Below, in pieces: positions 45,107 through 56,372 of a DNA stretch of 64,000 nt. Position numbers and translations under genes: made by a program. The notes under the pieces are model-generated. The model saw only the letters and a program-made list of their open reading frames with translations. It had not been told where the DNA came from and did not search any database. Numbering within the stretch: the stretch's first letter is position 1; each line of letters starts with the position of its first letter. The DNA is from Axinella damicornis (lineage: Eukaryota > Porifera > Demospongiae > Axinellida > Axinellidae), in contig OZ007515.1 of assembly GCA_963931865.1 (NCBI GenBank), positions 7,827,685 to 7,891,684 on the forward strand, written 5' to 3'.

Positions 45107-45475
45107 CTCAGCTAGGCGGAGAAAAATGTACTAGAATGGGTGTGAGTGGGTGGAGCTGTTAATTACGAGTACATCGAGTGGGCGCGGCCAACCCGGAAGT
45201 CGCAAGATATGACATGATGCGAGCTAGCTATATCCTAGGCGCGCGCCGCGCCGCAAATTTCAGATTACGTCATTTTCCAAATGGCAATGCGCAACGGGCT
45301 AGCCGCTACTGGCGCCGCAGGGGATGCTCCGAGCGAGGCACGGAATGGAAACATTCGGCTGAATATCATGTCTCTGGGTGGATATCTGAAGATTTTGTCA
45401 TATGACTGCCAGACTGGAAGCAAGAGCTAGCTAGAGTGAGTCAAACACGTCACGCCTCGGATGAGTGGGGTGATT

Positions 45476-45595
45476 ATTGGTCCGGCAGGAAGTACATACT
45501 TTTAATAGGTATAGGTACCGGAAACGCGCGCGCATTTAGAACCGGCCCTGGCCCTTATACCCTAACCCATTGCCCTACTTCCTGCCGGACCAATA
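45476..45595. mobile_element. 120-bp inverted-repeat element
   Basis: ATTGGTCCGGCAGGAAGTA and TACTTCCTGCCGGACCAAT are perfect inverted ends, enclosing GC-rich and TACCCTAACCC-type sequence. It lies upstream of the kinase gene. Confidence 0.75.
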
Positions 45596-45599
45596 TTTA

Positions 45600-46350
45600 C
45601 AACTAGCAGAATGTATAACATTGTGGGGTGAGCCTGAGCGAGTGCATGTACATGCAACATGCATTTCACTTATTCGAATGTAACTCAACCTCAGGCTGTA
45701 GAACTGCAGCACAAGAACTGTATGTACAGTACGTGGTGATCATGTAGTATAGCTAGCTACATGCAGCACGAGCAGATGAAAGCACTCTCGCTGTCTTCTT
45801 TTGCTATGCAGTAGCTCCGAGCCATGACTGTAGCCTTCGGCGGCTCATGCGCTCCTGCTGTAGCCATTGAAGACCAGAGGTAGCTAGGTCTACGAGTCAG
45901 TGACTTCAAAACAGTGCAGCCGCGAGTTGCGATCGGTGAACTTAAATGTAGGGCTAGCTAGATCAGTCAGAAGTGCACTTTCGCATGCAGTCTTTGTTGC
46001 TGTGCGCCGGGTAGCACGCATCGCTGTATCCATTGAAGAGGTAGATTCGTGAGTGGTCTCCGTCCGTATAGCCATCCAAGGAGTACACGGTTCACGAATT
46101 TGTGCCACTCTGAGTCTCAGAACACGTCGATGAGCGATCGAGCGCTGAGCACGTGTGAATTATCATGATGCAAGGGACTTTCGGTTATTTGCAGAATCGT
46201 TTATGGTACGTACGATACATACATACAGACACGGATTCCGTTTTACACGTCTATGTGGGGCTCGCTCAGGCTCGCCCCAATAATGTGCACACACCCGCTC
46301 ACTCACATTGGATGCATCACCACCCTTAAGGGAAATGAGGGTATTATGGA
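45600..46350. other. No gene recognised
   Basis: Contains, at about 46255-46280, the inverted counterpart of the GGGGCGAGCCTGAGCGAGCC repeat of 2153-2174. No coding region was recognised. Confidence 0.4.
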
Positions 46351-46360
46351 ATGCCCAAGC

Positions 46361-46909
46361 TAGTCTCGCAAGTCAGCCTCTTTTTCCACGGAGAGGGCAC
46401 GTGTGGAGGGAGGGAGGGAAAAAGAGTCTGGTGACTTAAGCCAACATTTCGTTTTCTCTGCCGGAATGTGGGTAGAGCCAATGGGAGAGATTGCAGCAGT
46501 CACATGATTTTCATAGCAGAGGCAGTGTGTGCGATTGCCATCGCTGCAAAGCGCAACTAGGCTATCCAAGGTTGTGCCCCAACCAACAATTAGCAGTGAA
46601 GAACTCCTTCAGCGGACGGGATGTACTCGTGAGTCTTCTAACCGGCACTGGAAAATCGCCTGGTTGCTACGTATATATACTGCTGAAGGTTTTTCCCTGG
46701 CTCACCTTCCAATGGTTACTACTCTCCAGAGCTTCGCGAGCCTTTCCAACTCGCTTCGCAGTCACAGATTTGAAAGTTGTGGGCAATGCTATCATGTGAC
46801 TTTTTCATTTGTTACAGTTGATTGCATTCCACTGGGAAACGAATTAAGTCACCAGACTCTCTCCCCCCCCCACCCCTACTTGGAAAAAAGAGGCTGGCCT
46901 GTGAGACTC
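46361..46909. mobile_element. 549-bp TAGTCT-ended deletion derivative with RecQ relic
   Basis: Left TAGTCTCGCAAGTCAGCCTC and, inverted on the right, GAGTCTCACAGGCCAGCCTC, followed on both arms by TTTTTCCA.. and AGTCTGGTGACTTAA. GCCCAAGC flanks it at 46353-46360 and 46910-46917 (8 exact bases; a ninth would be mismatched). Confidence 0.8.
46557..46670 (+). pseudogene. RecQ helicase N-terminal relic (motifs 0 and I)
   Basis: The frame reads LGYPRLCPNQQLAVKNSFSG then RDVLVSLLTGTGKSPG. This equals RecQ motif 0 'GY..L...Q..AV..F..G.DV' and the Walker A 'P-T-G-x-GKS' with P changed to L. The sequence downstream is not recognisable as helicase. Confidence 0.72.
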
Positions 46910-47086
46910 GCCCAAGCCTGAGGGATTCTAGCAACGACTAACTAGCTCTTGGATACAAGTTACCAACGGTACATAAACACCATCTAGAGCTGTGTTTACA
47001 TGTACTGATTCCTTTACTGCGGATTGCAACTTTTGAGCCAGTTTAGCTCATAAATCTTCTCTCACTACTTGCTCTTCAGTGGCTGT

Positions 47087-47507
47087 TAGTCTCGCGGGCC
47101 AGACTTGACATTCTACCGAGAGGGGAAGTAATGTCTGGGAACCTGCCTATTCCATTTTGGTTCACGGAATTCGAAATCATTGCTTGTCACGTAAACGGAA
47201 TGCTTACTTGCTTTATGCTGTCATGTTCAAAATACTAGCAAAGTTCTTCACAGCTTCCTCCCGCTCTTTTCGAAGGCTTGAATAGCCTAGTCTCAAACAA
47301 GCAGCGTCGATTGCCCAATCAACATCCATGTTCAACGTTCTTCGCACAGCTCGCACGCTGTGGAATGTAATCCTACATTACGTCACAAGTTAAATTGAAA
47401 TAGAACAATGCGCCAGCATTCCAGCGCACCAGAACCAAAATGGAATAGGCGGATTACCAGACGCATTTTTCCCCCCTCGTGCGAAAAATCGTCTGGGAAC
47501 AAGACTA
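47087..47507. mobile_element. 421-bp TAGTCT-ended deletion derivative with perfect 9-bp target duplication and RecQ relic
   Basis: Left TAGTCTCGCGGGCCAGAC and right GTCTGGGAACAAGACTA are inverted, with a shared inner arm CCTATTCCATTTTGGTTC. AGTGGCTGT flanks it exactly at 47078-47086 and 47508-47516. Confidence 0.88.
47213..47329 (-). pseudogene. RecQ helicase N-terminal relic on the minus strand
   Basis: MDVDWAIDAACLRLGYSSLR then KEREEAVKNFASI and a stop soon after. It corresponds to the segment just before motif I of RecQ ('...GY.S.K.EQ..AV..'). It ends before the Walker motif, showing an internal deletion. Confidence 0.65.
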
Positions 47508-48209
47508 AGTGGCTGTGGGGCTGGACTACTTGTCATGAATACTGACAGCTTCAATGTGGAACAGATATAATCCACTTAGCAATAGTCTCGTGTCCAGACG
47601 CCTCGCGGGAAAGAGGGAACGGCGACTTTGCGCAGAAACCTCGGTCTTGGTTAACTTTTCGGCAGGAATTTCAGACTGCCAATGAAATCGCAGAGAAATC
47701 AAGGGGTTACCAAATTATTATCCCCGTGTGCCAACAGACCATGCATGCACAAAGTGAACCCCAATTCTGTAACTGCCAAATGCAGTTCTTCTACACCAAA
47801 GATGTCATAATTATATATTACATCTTGCCATTGCTAATCTGGGTACTATCACTGCATATATCCTCTCACCCTCTTTGTCATTCAACTTGTTGCCTCTGTT
47901 CCTCCATCCAGTGGCTAGAATCCAGCCCTGGCCAGTGAATATCTTCTGCTGCGCTCCAGTCATGTTTATCTTCTGCTGGATATCCCACTTCGATGCAGGT
48001 GAGTAAACGACATGTGTTGCACCATACTATCTACTATACTAACCAATCAGGTTACAGTACAATGTATTTGTGGGGTATAAGGTCATATATCCGTTCCGCA
48101 TTCCGTTCCGCGTTCCGCATTCCGGCTTTCACAGTACAACTGGCTTGTACTACAGTGGCTTCTAAGTGCACTTCCTGAGTATACTAAAGTGGCTTCTGTG
48201 TACACTAAT

Positions 48210-48300
48210 TTGTGCTGACAAGGGTGTATGTAGTTAGACGAAGGGTGTATGTAGTTAGACGATGGGTGTATGGGTGTATGGTAGTTAGACAACGGGTAGC
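48210..48300 (+). repeat. Short tandem repeat GGGTGTATGTAGTTAGACGA
   Basis: About four imperfect copies of a 20-base unit. A separate CGTTCCGCATTC-type repeat lies at 48090-48124. Confidence 0.8.
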
Positions 48301-48769
48301 AGCTAGGTTATGCTATATAAACTGTGGCGGCACCTTTCAAGTGCGTCATCACTGTAGTACAAGCAAGAGCCATATTTCCCTCCCTCAGGGTAAGTACACA
48401 GGACAGTTATGGTCATATTTCCCTCCCTGTGGCAATTAAACGTGCATGCACAAACTGTTTGTAGTGCAATGCATGACAATAAAGTTGAAGTTCAAGGTTC
48501 AAATAGCCCTAGTACCATAGTAAAGGTCATATGAATATGGATGTGATGAAGCTCAATGGAGGCAGTAACGAGTGACGTCCCTTGCCAGTTTGTGAAGAGG
48601 TTAGAAGTCATTGGATACTTCATCGTCACTCACAAACTCTGAAAAACGGGGAGCGGCTGTGAGCGAGGCAGAGCGAGGCAGGGCTAGGATCAGCAACAGA
48701 GCTGGAGGTGGAGCTTTCACCAAGGGCGGAGTTTCATGCACAGTCGAGTCAGTCCACTCACACATGCCA

Positions 48770-48820
48770 AGGCAGGAGGGAGAGAATAACATGCCAAGGC
48801 AGGAGGGAGAAAAGAGCAGG
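48770..48820 (+). repeat. Two-copy tandem ATGCCAAGGCAGGAGGGAGA
   Basis: Two consecutive copies of a 26-27-base unit. Confidence 0.7.
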
Positions 48821-49034
48821 CCATGGCCGAGTTTCTCGAATCTATCGTTACCAAGGTAGCCTTGTATTTACATAGTCGAACAGCGCCGGTGATGAGATTC
48901 AATGCACAGCTACAACTTTCTGCTAACGTGACATGCAGCTACCCTGTCTGTAGCAACTACGAGTAGCTTCGCTCGCTCAGCTACTTCCCCCTCGTTCGCC
49001 TATGTGAGTAATCCGGCGCCAGACAGCTCTCTGC

Positions 49035-49330
49035 ATAGCTGCTGCTCCCCAATTGCTCCCGCTTCAACTGCTGCTTGCCGATTGCGTCCATTTCAGTTGC
49101 TGCTGCCCGATTGCGTCCGCTTCAACTGCTGCTCCCCGATTGCGTCTGCTTCAACTGCTGCTCTCCGATTGGATCCACTTCGACTGCTGCTCCTCGACTG
49201 CATCCGCATGTAGCTTCGAGTCTCGCGACTGCTGCTCCCCGACTGCATCCGCATGTAGCCCCAGCTGTTCTGCATGTAGCCCCGAGTACAGTCGGCGTCT
49301 GCATCCTCATGTAGCCCCAGCTGTTCTGCA
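49035..49330 (+). repeat. Minisatellite array
   Basis: Units like CTTCAACTGCTGCTCCCCGA (about 30 bases) followed by CTGCATCCGCATGTAGCCCC units. All six frames stay open as a result, giving false proteins. Confidence 0.8.
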
Positions 49331-50131
49331 AGATTCCAGCCAATGCCCAGTGTTCCCAAACATTCTTCACAGAGTTCGAGGTTCAGTAAATTGAAGTACA
49401 AAGGTCGTGCTGCGTCACTAGTGTAGTCCCGCCCCACGAACATCCTACTTCCGTCACGCACAGACAGGCACACACACTTAATGCAGAGAATCAAAACAGC
49501 CTACAGTGAGGAACTAGCTAGCTACTAGGAAGACTAATCTGCACAAAACTATCAGCTAGGATTGCCAAGCACATTAGCGTGAGGCAACTGATCGTACAGT
49601 GATGTCACGTCTGTATACATATATCCAAAATTTCCGTCACGCTTTAATTGCGTGGGGGCGGTTTCTGCAGTCTCGTCCCCAGACTAGACTACTGGTATGT
49701 GTTTTGGAGGCGTGTACGCACGTGTAAGCACTGCAGTGTGGACCTTTGCTGGCACTATACGATGGAGCTGGAGCTAGCTGTCCCCGCTCGACCACTCCAT
49801 GGTGTGAACTAGGTGAGGTCTGCCGGTAGTACGTATGATAGAATGTCTTGCTGCTAAGAACCGTTCGCCACGATGAGCTAACTCAGCGTGGATCTTCGCG
49901 TTAGGCAAGGGATGCAGAACCTCGCTAACGCATTCGTCCTCCTCGAGGGGATGCTTCCATCTTCTCAGTGACTCGCAACTGAACTTCGCACCTTACTGCA
50001 CTGGTCCACCGAACAAGCACACACACGAGGCAGAGACTCTGCACATGCATATTCCTAACTTTCAAAGTAAGCAGCAAGAAGATAATTATGCATGGGGTTA
50101 CATTGTTTGCACACAATTTAGTATGAGTTGT

Positions 50132-51112
50132 TTAGCGAATGTAGAGTTCAATAAGTTCCACTAGAGTGTCCTCGTTACCAGTGTGTTGATCAGCACAAAT
50201 ACGAACCTCTATGTCATCAGTTGTGGTCTGGGCCAGCTGCTTGCAGAACCAGGGAGGATTGTTGAAGGTACACTCACAGGTATTAGCTGTCGCACAGGCT
50301 TGACCATCCCAGAGAGCATCACTATACACTCCTGCACGGTTGTCCCTGCCAGTCTCGCAGAAGTAATCCTGCCCTATGTAGGATGGGATTGCAGTACTGC
50401 TGTGACAGGGGCAACCATTGATGTTACGGCGATCATTAGTTGTAGAAATAAAGGACCAGATGTGCTGCCGGGACCCAGGAAGTCCATGTGTGATGCTGAC
50501 ACCATCGAGGTAGTAGCTCTCTAGGGTGGGCGGGAAGTTCTCAAGTGCATCAGGTGTTCCGAATTCATACCCAATGACTCGACCGCAGATGTGACTGTAC
50601 CGGATTCCATTAGATGGAAATATTGCAGAGTCGCAGCTAGCAGCATTTGTCGATCGTCTACACGTCCTCCTTGGTGTTGTAACGAGCCTCCATGCACTTG
50701 GGCACTGTTGTGAAGTGTTGCTTGTGTCGAGGTATGCAATGCGTGCCCATCCTCCAGTGCTGTTGCAGCCACACACCCTGTTCATGTCACAATAGAGCTG
50801 CACAGCACTCCCATTGGAGCTCCGGACCCAATAGTTTCCAGAGGGGCAACTTGTGGAGATTGCACTGCAGGAGGCTGCAGGGCTGGTCTGTGTTTGAGAA
50901 GCAGGACAGATGATGTTATCACGTAACAGAGTACGGATGTTCTGGGCTGTCTCAGCTTGTGATGTTTGCCGCAGTGCATCAGGTGGGCAGGTTTGTTCAG
51001 TCCCAGTCAGCACTCTTGGAGGGAGGGAAAGAGGGAGGGTAGCCTGGCTGGCCGTGGGAGCAGGGAGAAGAGCACTCAGAAAGAGTAACACTAGGATGGT
51101 TGCGAAGGTCAT
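50132..51112 (-). CDS. Secreted fibrinogen-related (FReD-like) protein of the sponge type
   Basis: A single-exon frame of 326 residues from the ATG at 51112. A signal peptide is clear (MTFATILVLLFLSALLPAPT, cleavage likely after TAS). Then come a short helical region and a Cys-rich domain that starts like a fibrinogen C-terminal domain: PSGNYWVRSSNGSAVQLYC, DMNRVCGCNSTGGWARIAYL. It continues with SQQCPSAWRLV, a Cys-rich middle (SHICGRVIGYEFGTP), GPFSHIW-like 'QHIWSFI', and a terminal CEC ... DDIEVRICADQ segment. Such proteins are numerous in sponges and are thought to act as extracellular lectins or adhesion or recognition factors. The precise ligand is unknown. A TATA box lies at 51186-51193. 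Confidence 0.8.
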   Translation of the reverse strand: MTFATILVLLFLSALLPAPTASQATLPLSLPPRVLTGTEQTCPPDALRQTSQAETAQNIRTLLRDNIICPASQTQTSPAASCSAISTSCPSGNYWVRSSNGSAVQLYCDMNRVCGCNSTGGWARIAYLDTSNTSQQCPSAWRLVTTPRRTCRRSTNAASCDSAIFPSNGIRYSHICGRVIGYEFGTPDALENFPPTLESYYLDGVSITHGLPGSRQHIWSFISTTNDRRNINGCPCHSSTAIPSYIGQDYFCETGRDNRAGVYSDALWDGQACATANTCECTFNNPPWFCKQLAQTTTDDIEVRICADQHTGNEDTLVELIELYIR

Positions 51113-51185
51113 CTTGGACTTCAATTGCTTCTCTGTGGTTCAAGTTTGGTTCTCAAGACTATTGATCCTGGAGGTGTGATGTTCC

Positions 51186-51193
51186 TTTATATA
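51186..51193 (-). promoter_or_regulatory. TATA box of the FReD-like gene
   Basis: TATATAAA on the minus strand, 74 bases before the ATG at 51112. The same box in the same context occurs at 52072-52079 in a duplicated upstream region. Confidence 0.6.
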
Positions 51194-51540
51194 GTGCTGT
51201 CCTATCACTGAACAAAAGAAATCAGCGTGTTTAACCACAGAGTGGTTACCCTGCAGACAAGCTGGAGACAGTGGTGGGTGTGGAAGTTAATTGCATAAGG
51301 CAACTTGAGAGGAAGCTGGCACAGATTATCTACTACCGTAATCAACCACTAAAATACCCTGAGGGACCTGCTAGCTGCCATCAGGGCATGAAACCAGTTG
51401 TAGTGACCTTGCAAATGTTCCCAATATTGTCAGTGAGATGATCTGCCTTGCAGGTTGTATTATGTAATTATTGCCTAGCGTAGCAAGGCATCTAATCTTG
51501 ACAACAGCAGTCCAATACTGAGCTAGCGTTAAAATTAATA

Positions 51541-51775
51541 ATGAAGGGCTCAGTGGAAAAAGGGGACAAGTGTTTTTTTACCAACTCTAAAGGTCAAAGG
51601 TCAACCATATGGCCATGTGTTTTCTGAATCAATTAAGGCTGGATCTTAACAGTCCATCCTTTCAACTATTGAAATTCAACCTTAATGTCTTGTTACACTG
51701 CGAAAACACAAAGTTGACCTTTGACCTTTAGGGTTGGTCAAAAGTGCTTATCCCCTTTTTCCACTGAGCCCTTCG
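51541..51775. mobile_element. 235-bp inverted-repeat element
   Basis: GAAGGGCTCAGTGGAAAAAG and CTTTTTCCACTGAGCCCTTC are perfect inverted ends. Inner arms AAAGGTCAAAGGTCAAC and GTTGACCTTTGACCTTT also face each other. Confidence 0.8.
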
Positions 51776-52012
51776 TTTGTATTATTATAAATATTTGGGA
51801 AACTTCTGTCACGCTTTATAAATGAGTGGAGTAACATATCCTTATATTGTATGTAGCCATCAGCGTGCAGCTGCTGTGGATGACGATCGTAAAAGATTGG
51901 CACACAGTGGAAACAAAGGTATCTGTTATTCCATCGAACTTCTTCCTGGGTTTCATCAGTAACAGTATCATAAGTGCGCAAGGGCATAGAAACGTCTGTA
52001 ACATTGTTCTCT
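51748..52012 (-). CDS. Possible exon of unknown function, first copy
   Basis: After an acceptor-like AATGTTACAG the minus strand reads SMPLRTYDTVTDETQEEVRW, NNRYLCFHCVPIFYDRHPQQ and LHADGYIQYKDMLLHSFIKR, ending inside the element at 51541-51775. A diverged copy lies at 52820-53010. I do not recognise the family. It sits directly downstream of a copy of the FReD-gene promoter (TATA at 52072-52079), so it may be transcribed from it. Confidence 0.35.
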
Positions 52013-52400
52013 GTGGTTCAATTTTTTGGTCCTCAAGACTGTTGATGCTGGAGGTACGTATCTGATGTTCCTTTATATACAATGTAGCACTGAAAATAAC
52101 AAAAAACAAATCAGTTGTGTTTAACCACAGTGGTTACGTAACCTGCAAGGGGTTGCAGACTAGCTGGAGACAGTGGTAAGAAGTTTACTTTCCGGTTTGG
52201 AAGTTAATTGCATAAGGCAACTTGGGAGGAAGCTGGCACAGATTATCTACAAGATTACATACTAGGCTACAACCATCCAGACCACATCTGTGAGGCAAGG
52301 GACTGCTGCCATGGGCATGAAATTTCCATGACAACCAGTTGTAGTGATCTGCCTTGCAGGTTGTGTTGTGTAAGTATTGCCAAGCATAGCAAGGCATCTA
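52005..52400 (-). repeat. Duplicate of the FReD-gene upstream region
   Basis: Matches 51125-51470: shared CTCAAGACTGTTGATGCTGGAGG-like text, TTCCTTTATATA, GTGTTTAACCACAG, GACTAGCTGGAGACAGTGG and GGAAGCTGGCACAGATTATC, in the same order. Confidence 0.75.
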
Positions 52401-52819
52401 ATCTTAGTCATTTTGAGATTGATTTTGAGATTTGAAAGATTTAGTCACCAAAAGATGAAAAGGAGTGTGAGCAGGAGGACCTATGGTGGCTCACTCCAAT
52501 GAAAATAAAATACACGAAAAGAAATATATAGCTATACTCAACAGAGGAAACACACAGTGTACAACAAAACAAATAATAATATATAATGTGCAGTGTACAA
52601 CAAAACAAATAATAATAATTTATATAATAATACGCAACAGAGAAAACACCAACCTCAACTATACATGCAGTGTACAACACACAACAGAGTTAACTAACAA
52701 GCACTTAGTCTAGTAAAATATAAAAGTAAATGCTTTTTAAATAAGTTGGGGTTCTGGGCCGAGACTACAAAATTAGGGAGACTATTCCTAGTCCCGTACT
52801 GAGGTAGTGTTTGTTGATT

Positions 52820-53010
52820 ATGTGCAACTTCTGTCACGCTTTATAAATTAATGTAGTAACATATCCGTGTATTGTACGTAGCCATCAGCGCGCAGCTGCT
52901 GTGGATGACGATTGTAAAAGATTGTGGCTCACACAGTGGAAACAGTTATTCCATCGAAATTTCTCCTGGGCTTCAGTATCATAAGTACGCAGGGTCATAG
53001 AAACTTTGAT
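52820..53010 (-). pseudogene. Second, diverged copy of the unknown exon
   Basis: Reads TLRTYDTEAQEKFRWNN in line with the first copy. A frameshift then follows (NCFHCVSHNLLQSSSTAA), and later DGYVQYTDMLLH and a stop. Confidence 0.45.
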
Positions 53011-53361
53011 TTTTCTTTTTAATATTAACATGACGTACACTTGCAGGCACATGTTGCTGTTGCGTTGCCCGGCTGGTGAAGCCTAGCTGAATCTGTTGGT
53101 CAGCTCAATTCCCATAGTGGTATCTCAATGCAACCAGCAAGGCAGACCCAGATCAACCTAAGATGCCGATACCCTGCAGCCTGTCTCACTCAAGCTCGTC
53201 TTAGCTACATGGAGTAACCGGTGCATGATTCTGCATGATAAGAACGAAACAGAATCATGGTCTTGGTAGCTGATGTAGCACATGAATTTGTATCACACAA
53301 CAACTGTCACCTGCTAAATATTTCAAATGAAAATTGTATAACACACTGGTGGTGCATTATG

Positions 53362-53365
<4 letters not shown>

Positions 53366-53394
<29 letters not shown>
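53366..53394. repeat. Poly-C tract
   Basis: About 29 consecutive C. Confidence 0.7.
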
Positions 53395-53395
<1 letters not shown>

Positions 53396-54094
53396 TGTCT
53401 ACACTCTTGGTACGCCATACCTTGGCGTTCAGAAATGCACACATCAAGTAATTCCGGAGATGGCTCTCTGTTCCTCAACACACAATACTTCACACCTCTT
53501 CCTCACGTGTTGATAAACACGCGCCACGCTACATGCGCGAAGTAAACCTCTCATAAGCACTTGGGTCTTTGGCTTGTGTCACAAGTTGTGTGCAACCGTG
53601 CACGGGGTTACAGTGACTGAAAAACTAATCGGTGGTTTTAACCCCATTGTGGTTGCACAAAAGCTGAAGATCGACCCAGTGGTTATAGGGTTAGAATAGC
53701 CTACATTATATAAGCTAGTAGTAGCTCTGCCCAGCGTGATGTAAGACCCATTACACCCCTTGGGAAAGGTCAGTGTTACACCACGTTGGCACTTCCTCAG
53801 CTCCACTCCACTTATGTATATCCCACTGGGCAGGGATATAACCTACGTGTCCTATAAGTGTACAATTAAGTTGCATATCTACGTAGTCAGCAGAATTTCT
53901 GGGCCATTAATTTTCAGAGAATGTAAAACTTTGTTGGGGTATAATGTCCAGAGGAGATCCGACCAATAGTATGCATCACCGGTGAGGGGATGGGCTGGGG
54001 GGAGCGACGCATTCTTGCCTGTAGGTGCCTCATTTAGCGAAGCCCTATATAGCTTTCTAGTAGCAGCGAGTAGCTATGGTGGGTAGGCTTAGAG

Positions 54095-54690
54095 TTAGTG
54101 TTACACTGATACCAATTCCGACGTTGGAATATGTGCTACATGTATAGGCCGATACCACCACTGTGTGGTATCTCAATAATAATTATACTCTTGAAATTCT
54201 AATTTTGCAACAAGCCTTCCATTCGGCATTAACATCCACACCAAATGCTTCAATATCCTCTTAACTTGCCTGGCTTCCACTGATTGCTTGAGCATGTACT
54301 CAGTTAGGTGTATGGGATTTGTACCCTGAGTGCAGTTTTATGTATTCCCGAGGGCGCAGCCCCGAGGGAATACATAAAACTGCACGAAGGGTACAAATCT
54401 CATACACCCTAGCGAAGCCATGGTACAGCTGACTTGTACCATTGTATTGTGTAAATGATGTTTACACAGAAAACCACGGTTGCCATGGAGCCCCCATGTA
54501 CGTACCCTAGGGTACATGGATGTATTAATACCATAACTTCAAAGGCACAGCTCAGTGTACATGGGATTTGTCCACTGCGGCGGTGCCTTTCAAATGCCAT
54601 CCACTATGGTACAATAACAGATACCTCACCACTGGCTGGGGGTATTGGGACCGATACCAGTGTCGGTGGAACCCAACTTGGAGTGAGCTG
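54095..54690. repeat. Dispersed repeat with nested hairpin
   Basis: Inverted relative of 8040-8400 (GATACCAATTCC, CACCACTGGCTG). Near 54305-54412 a near-perfect hairpin is nested: GTGCAGTTTTATGTATTCCC and GGGAATACATAAAACTGCAC, extended by GGGATTTGTACCC and GGGTACAAATCTC. Confidence 0.65.
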
Positions 54691-54921
54691 CTCAAACATG
54701 AAAAAGAGCATTGGCACCGAAACAATTGCCAAGGTTGCACATAATGTGCTGGCATGTATCAGTACTTAAATTCCCCTGCTGCACGCTCACCCATTGTACA
54801 CACACAGGGTACAATTGGCCAGTGCTTTGCACTACATGCCTCATCGTGGGCACAGGAGGGTAGACCACAGAAGGTGGCAACAGTCCTAGGTACCACGTAC
54901 ACCCTTCAACAAGTGTGTGTT

Positions 54922-55370
54922 AGCCTTGTTCCCAGGCCAATCTTGCATTCTGCGCTAGCTACAAAGATGGGCAAGTGCCAACAGAGAGCTACAGTGAGCA
55001 TATGAAGTATACCTAAAAGGTATAATAATGATTCCAAAGGGCTGCCGAGTGACAAACTCCAGCTATGATCCAATCTTCTTGAAGACGGCACTGTTTTTTT
55101 TTTTTAGTTTCACCACAGCTATGATAGCCCTCAGTGGTTATGCTTCGAACCAGGATAATGTGTTTTACAGGTAGGATCTACCTCTTCTCTGGACACTTGT
55201 TTCAGTTTTCTAGCTTCTCTGTAGCTGTGGATGTGAAAGCAAATACGCCATATGTGTCTAGAATCCATGGCTTAAAAGCCTTGCCACATGCATGCAGATC
55301 ACATGCGAAGATTCCCCAGGCCTTCACTGCAGTATCAAATTTGCATATATACTGCAAGCGATCAAGTGTG
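54922..55370. mobile_element. Diverged TAGCCT element
   Basis: Begins TAGCCTTGTTCCCAGGCCAA. Internal GGTAGGATCTACCTCTTCTC and GAAGATTCCCCAGGCCTTC match the element at 26459-26949. The right end is eroded. Confidence 0.6.
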
Positions 55371-56206
55371 TGTGTGTAGTATGTAGAGAAATGGAGAGGC
55401 ACTGTGTGGTTCCCCTTTGACCTCTCCTCTCTCTGACCCATGCAGCTCTGTTAATGGGACTCTTGATCCGGCCCAACATTCTCCTCGATCGATCTGCATG
55501 TGTCTCACTGGTCAGTCCAGTCTGCCACTGCGCAGCATGCCTTCACAGAACCAAGCAAGAGCTAGCCAGCATAATATTGACCAGAACAACTTTGTGGTAG
55601 AAGGTGGACGTGTATTGCAGCACTTGTATATACAAGCCAGTAACCCACATGCATATAATTATTGCAAGGCCCAGTGTCTGTTTAAAGGTCAAAGAATTAA
55701 CTCCTTATAATGCATGAGCTCCCATAAGCCCATAAGAATTTATATGGGAATTTGATACTAGCAGGCATTAGTAATGTGCATGCATGATGTCCACAAACAA
55801 GCCACTGACAGTGAAGGGGCTATAACTCCTGTACAGCTCATCAGGGCATGCAGTGAGTTCAGTACACATGCATTGCATAATGGAATGATGAAACGACTAG
55901 TGATCATTCTGGGATCGACGATGGAGACTGTTGTTTTCGCTGTACTTCTCCTGCTGTCACTTAGTTGTTCTTGACTGTTGGAACGGAGGGAGCAGGCTGG
56001 TCCTTAAAATTCTCTAGGCAGCACATGTCAAAGAGGTATATCTCTTCCTGTGTTGGACTCGCTCACCATGGGGCTGCTCCGTTGGTAGCTGGAGCTGTCT
56101 AGAGGGCGAGTGCACGGAGTGAATAAAGGTTGAGTGAATTACTGTATACATGCAAAGGAAAAAGTATCGTTGGTTGTGGGTGCATGAAAGCTAGTGAGTG
56201 GGTCTG

Positions 56207-56372
56207 CATGAAGGGAGAGGAGGGTGAGTGCATGGAGGATTGATTCATGGTCTGCATGAAGGGAAAGGAGGGTGAGTGCACGGAGGATTGATTCATGGTG
56301 TGCATGAAGGGAGAGGAGGGTGAGTGCACGGAGGATTGATTCATGGTGTGCATGAAGGGAGAGGAGGGTGAG
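56207..56372 (+). repeat. 48-bp minisatellite, about 3.5 copies
   Basis: Unit begins TGCATGAAGGGAGAGGAGGG and ends GGATTGATTCATGGTG. The minus strand stays open as a 16-residue repeat. Confidence 0.85.

Noticed and set aside
49004..49494. Overlapping frames of 70-133 codons on both strands
   Set aside because: They come from the CTGCTGCTCCCCGA minisatellite.
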